Source: CAWJAP01 sp963834365 (lineage in GTDB: Bacteria > Acidobacteriota > Vicinamibacteria > Vicinamibacterales > Vicinamibacteraceae). Taken from it: a stretch of DNA of 64,000 nucleotides. Below are positions 39,990 to 48,124 of the stretch, piece after piece (positions within the stretch are counted from its first letter, which is position 1; each line of letters begins with the position of its first letter). The stretch lies in contig CAWIBS010000029.1 in NCBI GenBank assembly GCA_963834365.1, positions 62,001 to 126,000 of the forward strand, read 5' to 3'. Under the pieces are notes generated by a model. The model ran no database searches and was not told the DNA's origin. It saw nothing but the letters and a program-made list of their open reading frames with translations. A program made the position numbers and the translations under genes.

Positions 39990-41876
39990 TCAATCGGGTT
40001 GTCCGGCGCCCGTCGGACCGGCGCGGCGGACGGCGATCGCGACGTCCTCCTTCCAGTGCGGCGTCTCGAGGCGCCGCGGTCCGCCGGGGTGGTTCGTGAT
40101 GGTGTCGCTGCGCAGAGTCTCGCCCGTGACCGGATCCAGCCACCTGATGCTCCACGATCCCCCGGGCAGGTCGAGCGTGACGGGTTCGGTGACAGTTTGC
40201 GGCGCGGGCGGAGCCGGCCCCCTGGTGCCGAAGGCGAACGCCACCTGTGCATCCGTCCGCGAGAACCATGGACGCTGGAGATCCACCCCCGCGAAATACT
40301 GGCCTCGCAGACCGCCGGCCTTCCCGTCCGCATCCTGGAGCGCGGACGCCGGAATCATCGCCTTCTCGCCGCCCGGCGGCGTCCACGCCAGCTTCATCAC
40401 CCCCTGACCGCCGTTGTAGAAAAATTCCAGCGTCACGGGGTACGCGCGCCCGGCTTCGAGCCGCAGCCGCGCCGAGTCTTCCTTCTCGCCGTGATCGGTC
40501 CAGTCGTCGATGATGACGCGGTCGTCCACCCGGAGCCTGACGCCGTCGTTCGACGAGGTGTGCAGCGCGTAGTCGCCGGTGACGGGCGGCACGAGCCGAC
40601 CGGTCCAGCGAACGGAGAACGGACCGGCCGTCGCCAGGCGCCGGAGATAAACAGCGTAGGCCCGCCCGGGCTCGGCCAGCACGCGCCCCGACCCGCCAGC
40701 CGGCACGCCCGCCGTCAGCACGCCGTTCTCCGGCTTCATGCGCACGAACTCGAAGCCGTTCATGAAATCGCGCAGGATCCCCAGTTGCCGGCGCAGCGAC
40801 GGCCCGCCGCCGCCGGGCTGCGTGGACGGGAAGGTGAACGTGCCGTCTTCGTGGCCGACCGTGAAGGAGTAGTCGAGGTTGTTGTAGAGGCCACCGCCGG
40901 CGACGAGGAAGTCCCACGCCTCGGTCCGATAGGGTTCGTCCGCCGTTCCGCGGAATCCCGTCTCGTTGTCGCCGATGACGCCACGAAGGTGCGCATTCCA
41001 GGCGACGGCATCGGGCGGCGTCGCGTAGTGGAAGTTGAAGATCGAGATCGCCGGATGCGGATCGGCGACCTTCAGTGCGTGGTTGGCCACGTTCTGGGAG
41101 ACGAGCACCGGCTTCGGGAGCCGTGCGACCGCCTGCTGGATGACCGTCGCCATGTGACGCTGCCAGTCGTCGGGCACGCCGGTCGCATACGGCTCGTTGC
41201 ACACCTCGATGTAGACGTTGTCGAAGCCGGCCACCGCTTCGACGATTCGGCGCGCCACGGCCTCCTGAACCGCCAGCAGCCCACCGCTCCGGTCGAGCGT
41301 CAGCACGTCCTGCCGCCGTATCGCCCCGAGCCCGTTGACGTTGTTCCGTGCGTTCATCGGGCTCACGTCCCACATCGAGTCCTCATAGAGCGGACAGAAG
41401 ACGACGAGCTCGACGATGATGGCCTTGTCACTGGCATACTGGAGGAACTCGCGGAGACGGGTGAAGTAGCGGTCGTCCCACGCCGCGAGATCGAACCTGG
41501 CGCCGCCGTCGGCATAGCCCGGCGTCGCGCTTCGCGCCCACGGCGTGATGAGACGGCCGGACGCCGGGTCGAGCGTGTTGCCGGCGATGTTGAAGTTGCC
41601 GCCGGTTTCGACGTAGGTTCCCACCCACGTGCGCGTGCCGTTCATGCCGTCCCGCGCCAGGGTGTCGAGATAGCGCCGAAAGTCGAAGTCGAGGTTCAGA
41701 ACGGCGCCGTAGTGCTCGCCCGACGTGATGACGAGCGTCGGCTTGCCGCGGAACAGCAGATAACGCGCATTGTCCGGATGCAGCCGCAGGGGTTCGACCC
41801 GGGACGCCGGCGCTTGACTGGACACCGTGACCGCCGACATGACGAGGGCGGCCGCCGCGAGGGTCTGCAGACGCAT
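39990..41876 (-). CDS. Secreted multi-domain glycoside hydrolase (clan A TIM barrel plus PA14-like domain)
   Basis: A 628-residue protein with a signal peptide (TLAAAALVMSAVTVSSQA). Residues about 30-360 form a TIM barrel: LFRGKPTLVITSGEHYGAVL, YLDTLARDGMNGTRTWVGTY, NVYIEVCNEPYATGVPDDWQ with the NEP acid/base Glu, and VIGDNETGFRG with a likely nucleophile Glu. About 395-510 is a PA14-like carbohydrate-binding domain (FSVRWTGRLVPPVTGDYALH, NDGVRLRVDDRVIIDDWTDH). A C-terminal beta domain (GGSWSIRWLDPVTGETL) resembles putative collagen-binding domains of DUF4038-type hydrolases. It probably cleaves plant or microbial polysaccharide; the bond is unknown. The frame is intact. Confidence 0.82.
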   Translation of the reverse strand: MRLQTLAAAALVMSAVTVSSQAPASRVEPLRLHPDNARYLLFRGKPTLVITSGEHYGAVLNLDFDFRRYLDTLARDGMNGTRTWVGTYVETGGNFNIAGNTLDPASGRLITPWARSATPGYADGGARFDLAAWDDRYFTRLREFLQYASDKAIIVELVVFCPLYEDSMWDVSPMNARNNVNGLGAIRRQDVLTLDRSGGLLAVQEAVARRIVEAVAGFDNVYIEVCNEPYATGVPDDWQRHMATVIQQAVARLPKPVLVSQNVANHALKVADPHPAISIFNFHYATPPDAVAWNAHLRGVIGDNETGFRGTADEPYRTEAWDFLVAGGGLYNNLDYSFTVGHEDGTFTFPSTQPGGGGPSLRRQLGILRDFMNGFEFVRMKPENGVLTAGVPAGGSGRVLAEPGRAYAVYLRRLATAGPFSVRWTGRLVPPVTGDYALHTSSNDGVRLRVDDRVIIDDWTDHGEKEDSARLRLEAGRAYPVTLEFFYNGGQGVMKLAWTPPGGEKAMIPASALQDADGKAGGLRGQYFAGVDLQRPWFSRTDAQVAFAFGTRGPAPPAPQTVTEPVTLDLPGGSWSIRWLDPVTGETLRSDTITNHPGGPRRLETPHWKEDVAIAVRRAGPTGAGQPD

Positions 41877-41946
41877 GCGGGAGTATCACCCGAACATGCG
41901 TTCGCCGGTAGCAGCGCGTGGGCGGGCCGCGGTTGGCCCGGAGACG

Positions 41947-42372
41947 ATGACGGTCAGAGATGCGACGGACGAGGATCGGGTCGCCATTGCGAGCCTGCTC
42001 GGCGAGCTCGGCTATCCCGCCGATCCGGAAGCCATCCCCGAGCGCGTGGCTCGTCTCGTGGAGAACGGCCGCGGCCGCGTGCTCGTCGCGACCGAACACG
42101 ATCGCGTGGTCGGCGTGGCTGGCGTCGAGTTCGTCACACCGATCGCCTACGCGGACCCCGTCCTCATGATTACGTCGTTCGTGGTGTCATCGGCGGTGCG
42201 CCGGCGCGGCGTGGGACGCCGCCTGCTCGCGGCGGTCGAGACCCTCGGCCGGGAGCAGGGCTTCGACAAGGCCGTCGTGACCTCCGCCGAACATCGTGCC
42301 GATGCGCACGCCTTCTACACGCGCCTCGGCTGGACCTATACCGGCCGGCGGTTCGGGAAGACGCTGAAGTGA
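41947..42372 (+). CDS. GNAT-family N-acetyltransferase
   Basis: A 141-residue protein from ATG 41947 (upstream ATGs at 41827 and 41896 are in frame but less likely). MTVRDATDEDRVAIASLLGE is the first GNAT strand and helix. ITSFVVSSAVRRRGVGRRLL has the Q/RxxGxG/A acetyl-CoA loop, and AFYTRLGWTYTGRRFGKTLK the C-terminal strand. No substrate can be assigned. The start lies 70 bp from the divergent hydrolase start, so the two may share a regulatory region. Confidence 0.88.
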   Translation: MTVRDATDEDRVAIASLLGELGYPADPEAIPERVARLVENGRGRVLVATEHDRVVGVAGVEFVTPIAYADPVLMITSFVVSSAVRRRGVGRRLLAAVETLGREQGFDKAVVTSAEHRADAHAFYTRLGWTYTGRRFGKTLK

Positions 42373-42713
42373 CGAGCGCCGGTGGCCAGCTACCAGTTAC
42401 CAGCTACCAACGACCAAAGACCGAAGTGAGCTTCCAATGCCCGCCGGACCTAAAGGTCCGGCCTACCGTGAGGCCGCGGCAAAATCGGTAGGGCGGGGCT
42501 TCAGCCGCGCCGACCGGGACCAAAGACCGAAGACCGAAGACCAAAGACCGAAGACCAAGACCAGACCAAAGACCGAAGACCGAAGACCGGAGCCCAGGCT
42601 ACGGGCTGCAGGCTGCGGGCCCGGCAGAATTCTTCACAAGCCCTGTAGCCAGTAGCCCGTAGTCCGTAGCCCTGACCGAAGACTGAAGACCGAAGACCGA
42701 AGACGTCTTCCGC
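42373..42713. repeat. Repeat-filled intergenic region (element copy A and GACCGAAGACC units)
   Basis: CCAGCTACCAGTTACC units, then from about 42418 to 42532 a 115-bp element (AAGTGAGCTTCCAATGCCCG, GGACCTAAAGGTCC palindrome, GGCAAAATCGGTAGGGCGGG, TTCAGCCGCGCCGACCGG), then GACCGAAGACCAAAGACC units to 42590 and again 42675-42705, with GGCTACGGGCTGC-type units between. The 115-bp element is almost identical to 43978-44091. No gene is supported. Confidence 0.75.
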
Positions 42714-43889
42714 TCAGTCATCCCGCTGTGATGACCGCGCGGTCGCGTCCGCTGCCCGGAACAGGCGAGGGAGGAACTCGGCCAGGTAGAGCCGCCAGAC
42801 TCCCCACATGTGGGCGCCGTCCGTCTCGAGGTACTCGTGGCGCAGGCCGGCCGTCTTGAGCGCGCCGATCAGCGTGCGGTTCTGCTCGAGCAGGAAGTCG
42901 TCGCGGCCGATACGAATCCACAGCAGCCGCGAGGCGCTGTTGAACCCCGTCGCGTTGTTCGACAGGGTCTGCACCAGGGTGTCCACGCCCATCGTCGCCG
43001 AGCTGAACGCGCCGATCCACGCGAAGCGATCGGTGTGCTTCAGTCCGACGTTGAGCGACTGGCCGCCACCCATCGAGAGGCCGGTGATCGCGCGGTCGTC
43101 GCGGCCCGGCCGGGTCCGGTAGAGGCGCTCGACGAGCGGCGTCACTTCGCGAAGCAGGTCCTGCTCGAATCGCGCCAGGGCGGTCGCGCGCGCAGCGTCT
43201 CGCGGCTCGTCGGGTTTGGGACGATACGCGTGCCCGTCCGGCATCACGATGATCATCGGCTCGGCCTTGCGGTCGGCGATGAGGTTGTCGGCAATCACGT
43301 TGGCGCGCCCGAGGACGGTCCAGTGCGAATCGTTGTCGCCCGAGCCGTGAAGCAGGTAGAGCACCGGAAACCGGCGCGTCGCGGACTCGGCATATCCCGG
43401 CGGCGTGTATACGTGCACGCGACGCCGGCTGCTCGTGACGGTGGAATCGTACCAGTGCGCGGTCACCGCCCCATGGGCCACGGCGCGCCACTCGTCGTGC
43501 CGCGGCTGACCAGCCGGACCAGGCACCTCGACGAACCCGCGCGATCCCCGGACGTTCCCGAAGACGTTGGCGCTCTCGGGATCCGTGATGACGAGGCCGT
43601 CGACGTCGAAGCTGTAGTCGTAGATGCCCGGCGCGATCGGCCCCAGCGTGAGGCTCCAGACGCCGTTCTCGGCGCGGGTGAGCGGCTTCGGTCCGGCAAT
43701 CAGCCGATCGATCTCGCCGCTGCGCAGGCTGACCGCCGACGCCTTCGGCGCGTAGATCGCAAAGGTCACCGAGCCGGCCTCGACGACCGGCGACTGGACG
43801 GCCGGCCGCGGCGGTTGCTGCGCCGTCAGCGGCGCACCGAGCAGAATCGACGCGCCTGCAACCGCGCACCAGCGTGACATCGCACTCAT
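42714..43889 (-). CDS. Secreted esterase with N-terminal early-set domain (enterochelin/feruloyl esterase-like)
   Basis: ATG 43889 follows GGGGAGG and starts a signal peptide (WCAVAGASILLGAPLTAQ); about 391 residues. Residues 35-130 form a CBM48/early-set-like beta domain (VTFAIYAPKASAVSLRSGEI, GIYDYSFDVDGLVITDP). The alpha/beta hydrolase reads YTPPGYAESATRRFPVLYLL-HGSGDNDSHW, AITGLSMGGGQSLNVGL (nucleophile Ser in GLSMGG), IRIGRDDFLL for the Asp and TDGAHMWGVWR for the His. This layout is that of XynZ/Fae1A-type feruloyl or acetyl xylan esterases. It fits the neighbouring polysaccharide hydrolase. It is flanked by direct copies of a 115-bp repeat. Confidence 0.87.
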   Translation of the reverse strand: MSAMSRWCAVAGASILLGAPLTAQQPPRPAVQSPVVEAGSVTFAIYAPKASAVSLRSGEIDRLIAGPKPLTRAENGVWSLTLGPIAPGIYDYSFDVDGLVITDPESANVFGNVRGSRGFVEVPGPAGQPRHDEWRAVAHGAVTAHWYDSTVTSSRRRVHVYTPPGYAESATRRFPVLYLLHGSGDNDSHWTVLGRANVIADNLIADRKAEPMIIVMPDGHAYRPKPDEPRDAARATALARFEQDLLREVTPLVERLYRTRPGRDDRAITGLSMGGGQSLNVGLKHTDRFAWIGAFSSATMGVDTLVQTLSNNATGFNSASRLLWIRIGRDDFLLEQNRTLIGALKTAGLRHEYLETDGAHMWGVWRLYLAEFLPRLFRAADATARSSQRDD

Positions 43890-43977
43890 CGCAGCCTCCC
43901 CGCCCAGCCAGCTACCAGCGACCAACGTACCAAGACCGGACCAACGACCAGCTACACCAGCTACCAAAGACCAAAGA

Positions 43978-44091
43978 CCAAAGACCGAAGTGAGCTTCCA
44001 ATGCCCGCCGGACCTAAAGGTCCGGCCTACCGGTGAGGCCGCGGCAAAATCGGTAGGGCGGGGCTTCAGCCCCGCCGACCGGACCAAAGAT
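43978..44091. repeat. 115-bp intergenic element, copy B
   Basis: Nearly identical, same orientation, to 42418-42532: AGTGAGCTTCCAATGCCCGC, GGACCTAAAGGTCC, GGCAAAATCGGTAGGGCGGG. It is followed by ACCAAAGACCAACGACC units up to the PQQ dehydrogenase stop. Confidence 0.8.
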
Positions 44092-44129
44092 CAAAGACGA
44101 ACGACCAACGACCAAAGACCAACGACCAG

Positions 44130-46058
44130 CTATTTCTCCGCGTAGGCGACGACGAAGTCGCCGAGCGTCGAGTTCGCCTTTCCGTGCCCGCCTGCGGCAA
44201 TGACCACGAACTGGCGCCCGTCGGGTGCGCGATAGGTCATCGGCGTCGCCATGCCCACTCGCGGCAGCGTCGTCTGCCACAACTCGCGGCCGGTTTCGAT
44301 GTCGAAGGCGCGAAAGCGCTTGTCCATCGTCGCCGCGATGAAGACGAGGCCTGACGCCGTGACCAGCGGCCCGCCGCCGTTCGGGATGCCGATGACATCC
44401 GAGCCGATGGCCTTGGCCAGGGGATGATCCTCGAGGCCGCGGCCGAACGGGACCTCCCACCGGACGTCGCCGGTCGAGAGATCGACCGCGGCGAGCATGC
44501 CCCAGGGCGGCGGGAGACACGGGATGCCCTTCGATGACAGGAAGGTCCGCCGCCGCATGACGTAGGGCGCGCCTTCCTGCCAGCCGAACTCGTAGTCCTC
44601 GCCGGCCGATCGACTGCGCTCACGTGCAGCCGCGGCGTCGGCGCGCGGGATCAGCTGCACGAAGGTGGCGAGCCGGCTCGTGTTCAGCACCAGCAGCTGC
44701 CGTCCGGGATCATAGGCAACGCTCCCCCAGTTGGTGCCCGAGCCGTTGCCGGGGGTCGTCACCGTCCCCTGCAGGCTGGGCGGCGTGTAGATGCCGCTCG
44801 CGCGATGCTGCTTCAACATCGCCCGGCACTCGGCCCGATCGGCATCGGTCACGCCCCACGCTTCCTCTGCGGTGAGCGGGCCGTGCGGCATCAGCGGACG
44901 CGGCTTCACCGGGAACGGCTGTGTGGGCCAGCTCGTCTCGCCGGGAACGTCACTCTTCGCGACTGGCCGCTCCTCGACGGGGAAGAGCGGCGCCCCGGTC
45001 TCGCGATCGAGCAGGAACAGCAGCCCCATCTTCGTCGCCTGCGCGACCGCAGCCCGCGGGCGTCCGTCGAGCGTCACGGCGACCAGTGCCGGCTGAGCGG
45101 CGAGGTCGTAGTCCCAGAGGTCGTGGTGCACCGTCTGGAACCCCCACACGCGCTCGCCCGTCGTGCCGCGAAGGGCGACGACCGAGTTGGCGTCGCGATT
45201 GTCGCCGGGACGAAGACCGCCGTAGAAATCCGGGCTCGGTGACGTCGTCGGGACGAACACGAGGTCTCGTGCGGCGTCCACCGAGATCATCGACCACGCA
45301 TTGGCCGCGCCGGCGCGGCGTCCGGCGACGTCCGCCAGCGGGTGCCAGGCCCAGCGCTGGACACCCGTGCGCGCGTCGAACGCCCGCACGACGCCGCTGC
45401 CGGTGTCGGCGTTCCAGTTGTCGCCGATCGACGATCCGACGATGACCAGGTCGCGGAGGATGGCCGGAGGTGAGGTGACCTGGTAGTTGCCGTCGCCGCG
45501 CTTGCCGACAGCCTCGCCGAGATGAATCTCGCCCTTGCTTCCGAAGTCCTCACAGCGCGAGCCCGTGCCTGCGTCGAGGGCGATGAGCCGGGCGTCGATC
45601 GTCCCGATGAAGATACGCCGGCCGCACGGCGCGTCAGCCGACCGCTCGTCTCGCCACGTGGACACCCCGCGCGACGTGACCTCGGAGTACGACTTCGTCC
45701 GGTCCACGACGGGATCGAAGGTCCAGATCTCCGAACCAGCCTGCGGATCGAGCGCGATGACGCGGCCGAACGCCGTCGAGAGATAGAGCCGGCCGTCGAA
45801 GTGGACGGGCGTCGCTTCGAACGTCAGCTTGTGTCCGTCGCGCGCATTCGCTCCGAGTTCTCCCGTGCGGTACGTCCAGGCGACCTCGAGCCGGGCGACG
45901 TTGTCGGGGGTAATCCCGGCCAGCGACGAGAAGCGAGTTCCGCCCGCATCGCCGCCATAGGCCGGCCACTGGTCCGCGGGCACGGGCAGCGTCCCCGGCC
46001 TCGTTTGCTGAACGAGAAGGAGCGCCACGAAAACAGATGCCAGGCCGAGCTTCATCAT
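44130..46058 (-). CDS. PQQ-dependent sugar/alcohol dehydrogenase (soluble domain, membrane glucose dehydrogenase-like)
   Basis: ATG 46058 (or 46055) starts a signal peptide (KLGLASVFVALLLVQQ); about 642 residues. The eight-bladed propeller repeats appear as WPAYGGDAGGTRFSSLAGIT, WTYRTGELG, ATPVHFDGRLYLSTAFGRVI, RRIFIGTIDARLIALDAGTG, NSVVALRGTTGERVWGFQTV and HHDLWDYDLAAQPALV, then LATFVQLIPRADA and GTNWGSVAYDPG. HHDLWDYD and PWGML are diagnostic for Gcd-type quinoproteins. It lacks the five N-terminal membrane helices of E. coli Gcd and has no cytochrome c domain. PQQ synthesis genes are not in the window. It oxidises an aldose or alcohol in the periplasm. Confidence 0.9.
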   Translation of the reverse strand: MMKLGLASVFVALLLVQQTRPGTLPVPADQWPAYGGDAGGTRFSSLAGITPDNVARLEVAWTYRTGELGANARDGHKLTFEATPVHFDGRLYLSTAFGRVIALDPQAGSEIWTFDPVVDRTKSYSEVTSRGVSTWRDERSADAPCGRRIFIGTIDARLIALDAGTGSRCEDFGSKGEIHLGEAVGKRGDGNYQVTSPPAILRDLVIVGSSIGDNWNADTGSGVVRAFDARTGVQRWAWHPLADVAGRRAGAANAWSMISVDAARDLVFVPTTSPSPDFYGGLRPGDNRDANSVVALRGTTGERVWGFQTVHHDLWDYDLAAQPALVAVTLDGRPRAAVAQATKMGLLFLLDRETGAPLFPVEERPVAKSDVPGETSWPTQPFPVKPRPLMPHGPLTAEEAWGVTDADRAECRAMLKQHRASGIYTPPSLQGTVTTPGNGSGTNWGSVAYDPGRQLLVLNTSRLATFVQLIPRADAAAARERSRSAGEDYEFGWQEGAPYVMRRRTFLSSKGIPCLPPPWGMLAAVDLSTGDVRWEVPFGRGLEDHPLAKAIGSDVIGIPNGGGPLVTASGLVFIAATMDKRFRAFDIETGRELWQTTLPRVGMATPMTYRAPDGRQFVVIAAGGHGKANSTLGDFVVAYAEK

Positions 46059-46140
46059 TGAGTTGGAGGATCGGACATAGGAATGTACTTCGTCAAAGAG
46101 GTCTGAATCCAGATCTGCCCGGTTCCTGACCCTTGCCATC

Positions 46141-46262
46141 AGATTTGGTCAGATCTATCCGTGGCTTTGATCAGATCTGTCCGTGGCCTTGCCCAGATCT
46201 TGTCCGTGACCTTGCCCTGCTCCTGTCCGTGGCTTTGGTCCGATCTTGTCCGTGGCCCGGGA
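46141..46262. repeat. Array of TCAGATCTATCCGTGGC-type units
   Basis: About five units ending TCCGTGGC or TCCGTGAC, 20-27 bp apart, between the divergent PQQ dehydrogenase and DNA ligase. It ends at the ligase start region (GGATGGCGTGATG). Confidence 0.75.
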
Positions 46263-46274
46263 TAGGATGGCGTG

Positions 46275-47840
46275 ATGCGTCTCGAAGAAGTCGCGGCGAC
46301 GTCTGCTGCCGTCGCGGCTGTTTCCGGCCGGCTGGCCAAGATCGAGCGGCTGGCGGACCTGCTCCGCCGGCTGTCGCCGGACGAGATCGCAATCGGGGTG
46401 TCGTTTCTCTCGGGAGCGTTGCGCCAGGGACGCCTTGGCCTGGGCTGGCGGCTGATTGCCAGCGCTCGTGCCGTGGATCCGTCACCCTCGTCTTCGATCG
46501 AGATCGTCGAGGTCGATCGCGTGTTCACCCGAATCGCCGAAGCGGGCGGCGGCGGTTCGACCGTCGAGAAGACAGCGGCGCTGCGGGCGCTGCTGGGGCG
46601 AGCCACCGCCGACGAGCAGTCGTTTCTCGTCCGGCTCCTGACCGGCGAGCTGCGTCAGGGAGCCCTCGAAGGTGTCCTGGTCGAGGCGGTGGCGAAAGCC
46701 GCGGGGGTCGGCGCGGAGCGAGTCCGCCGTGCCGCGATGATGGCCGGCGATCTCGCGAGCGTCGCGCACGCAGCCCTGACGCAGGGCGACGCCGTTCTGG
46801 CGGCCTTCGGTGTCGAGCTGTTCCGGCCCGTGCAGCCGATGCTGGCGGACACGGCCGCTGACGTCGATGACGCGCTCAGCCGCATCGATGCGCCCGCGCT
46901 CGAGCTCAAGCTCGATGGCGCGCGAGTCCAGGTGCACAAGGTCGGCGACGAGGTGCGGGTCTACTCGCGACAGTTGAGGGAAGTCACGTCGGCGGTGCCC
47001 GAAGTGGTCGAGGCCGTGCGCCGCATGCCGTCACCCACGCTGATCCTCGACGGCGAGGTCATCGCGCTCCGCCCGGACCAGACGCCGCGGCCGTTCCAGG
47101 AGACGATGCAGCGGTTCGGACGACGGCTCGACGTCGATCGGCTGCGTGGCGAGCTGCCGCTGACCCCGTTCTTCTTCGACCTGTTGTATCGCGACGGCCA
47201 CTCCATCATCGACGAGCCGCAGGCGGTTCGGTTCGGGTCGCTCGTGGACCTGGCGGGTGAGCTCGTCGTCCCGCACATCACGGGCGCCAGCCGGGAGCGG
47301 GCCGCGGCGTTCGCCGATGACGCCCTCGCGAAGGGGCACGAGGGCGTGATGGCCAAGTCGCCATCGGCGCCGTATGCGGCCGGCCGCCGCGGCCAGTCAT
47401 GGCTCAAGATCAAGGTCGCTCGCACGCTCGATCTCGTCGTGCTCGCGGCCGAATGGGGCAGCGGCCGGCGTCAGGGGTGGTTGAGCAATCTGCATCTGGG
47501 CGCGCGCGATCCGGAGCGCCACGCCTTCGTCATGCTCGGCAAGACGTTCAAGGGCCTGACCGACGCGCTGCTCGAGTGGCAGACGGCCCAGCTGCTCGCG
47601 CGCGAAATCGGCCGTGACGGCCATGTCGTGCACGTGCGCCCCGAGCTGGTCGTCGAGATCGCGTTCAACGACGTGCAGGCCAGCCCGATCTATCCGGGCA
47701 GGCTCGCCCTCCGATTCGCCCGCGTCAAGCGCTATCGCGACGACAAGACAGCCGCCGAGGCCGACACGTTCGCGGCAGTGCAGGAGATCTATCGAAGCAC
47801 GACCGGCCACGCAACGCCCGTGCGCGGAGCAACGGCATGA
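46275..47840 (+). CDS. ATP-dependent DNA ligase (archaeal/eukaryotic-type)
   Basis: A 521-residue protein from ATG 46275 (GTG 46272 also possible). The N-terminal DNA-binding domain (about 1-190) has LLRRLSPDEIAIGVSFLSGA and FLVRLLTGELRQGALEGVL. The adenylation domain has ALELKLDGARVQVHKVGDEV with catalytic Lys212 (KxDG). Then PTLILDGEVIALRPD (motif III), PFFFDLLYRDG (IIIa), HEGVMAKSPSAPYAAGRRG (IV) and SWLKIKVARTLDLVVLAAEW (V) follow. The OB domain ends with VVEIAFNDVQASPIYPGRLA. This is the full LigB/Lig1-like form found in many bacteria beside NAD-dependent LigA, probably for repair. The stop overlaps the next gene. Confidence 0.93.
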   Translation: MRLEEVAATSAAVAAVSGRLAKIERLADLLRRLSPDEIAIGVSFLSGALRQGRLGLGWRLIASARAVDPSPSSSIEIVEVDRVFTRIAEAGGGGSTVEKTAALRALLGRATADEQSFLVRLLTGELRQGALEGVLVEAVAKAAGVGAERVRRAAMMAGDLASVAHAALTQGDAVLAAFGVELFRPVQPMLADTAADVDDALSRIDAPALELKLDGARVQVHKVGDEVRVYSRQLREVTSAVPEVVEAVRRMPSPTLILDGEVIALRPDQTPRPFQETMQRFGRRLDVDRLRGELPLTPFFFDLLYRDGHSIIDEPQAVRFGSLVDLAGELVVPHITGASRERAAAFADDALAKGHEGVMAKSPSAPYAAGRRGQSWLKIKVARTLDLVVLAAEWGSGRRQGWLSNLHLGARDPERHAFVMLGKTFKGLTDALLEWQTAQLLAREIGRDGHVVHVRPELVVEIAFNDVQASPIYPGRLALRFARVKRYRDDKTAAEADTFAAVQEIYRSTTGHATPVRGATA

Positions 47841-48124
47841 CCCTCGAGGCGTTCCGCGCCTCTCTCGCTCGCGAGACCGCACCCGACGGGCTGTCGGTCG
47901 TCCTTCAGGCGCTGTGGCACGACGCGCGCGGTGACTGGTCGCGCGCCCACACGATTGTCCAGGACGTCGAGACCGTGGAGGCCGCGCGGGTCCACGCCTA
48001 CCTGCATCGCAAGGAAGGCGACCTCGACAACGCGCGCTACTGGTACCGCCGCGCGCGTGTGCCGGAGTTCACCGCGACACTCGACCAGGAGTGGCAGACG
48101 CTGGTCGAGGCGTGGACCGAATGA
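47837..48124 (+). CDS. Conserved small protein, ligase-linked, helical repeat-like
   Basis: A 95-residue protein whose ATG overlaps the ligase stop (ATGA). GLSVVLQALWHDARGDWSRA-HTIVQDVE and HAYLHRKEGDLDNARYWYRR look like two helical hairpins of a TPR/Sel1-like kind, and W/Y-rich ends are conserved in similar small proteins I have seen in diverse bacteria. No catalytic motif. Coupling to the ligase suggests co-expression, but a role in repair is not shown. Its last 88 bases run antisense to the extended end of glutamine synthetase. Confidence 0.75.
   Translation: MTLEAFRASLARETAPDGLSVVLQALWHDARGDWSRAHTIVQDVETVEAARVHAYLHRKEGDLDNARYWYRRARVPEFTATLDQEWQTLVEAWTE

Noticed and set aside
38425..41373. 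982-codon minus-strand frame over the IS and glycoside hydrolase
   Set aside because: Arg-rich without motifs; conflicts with the transposase and the hydrolase frame.
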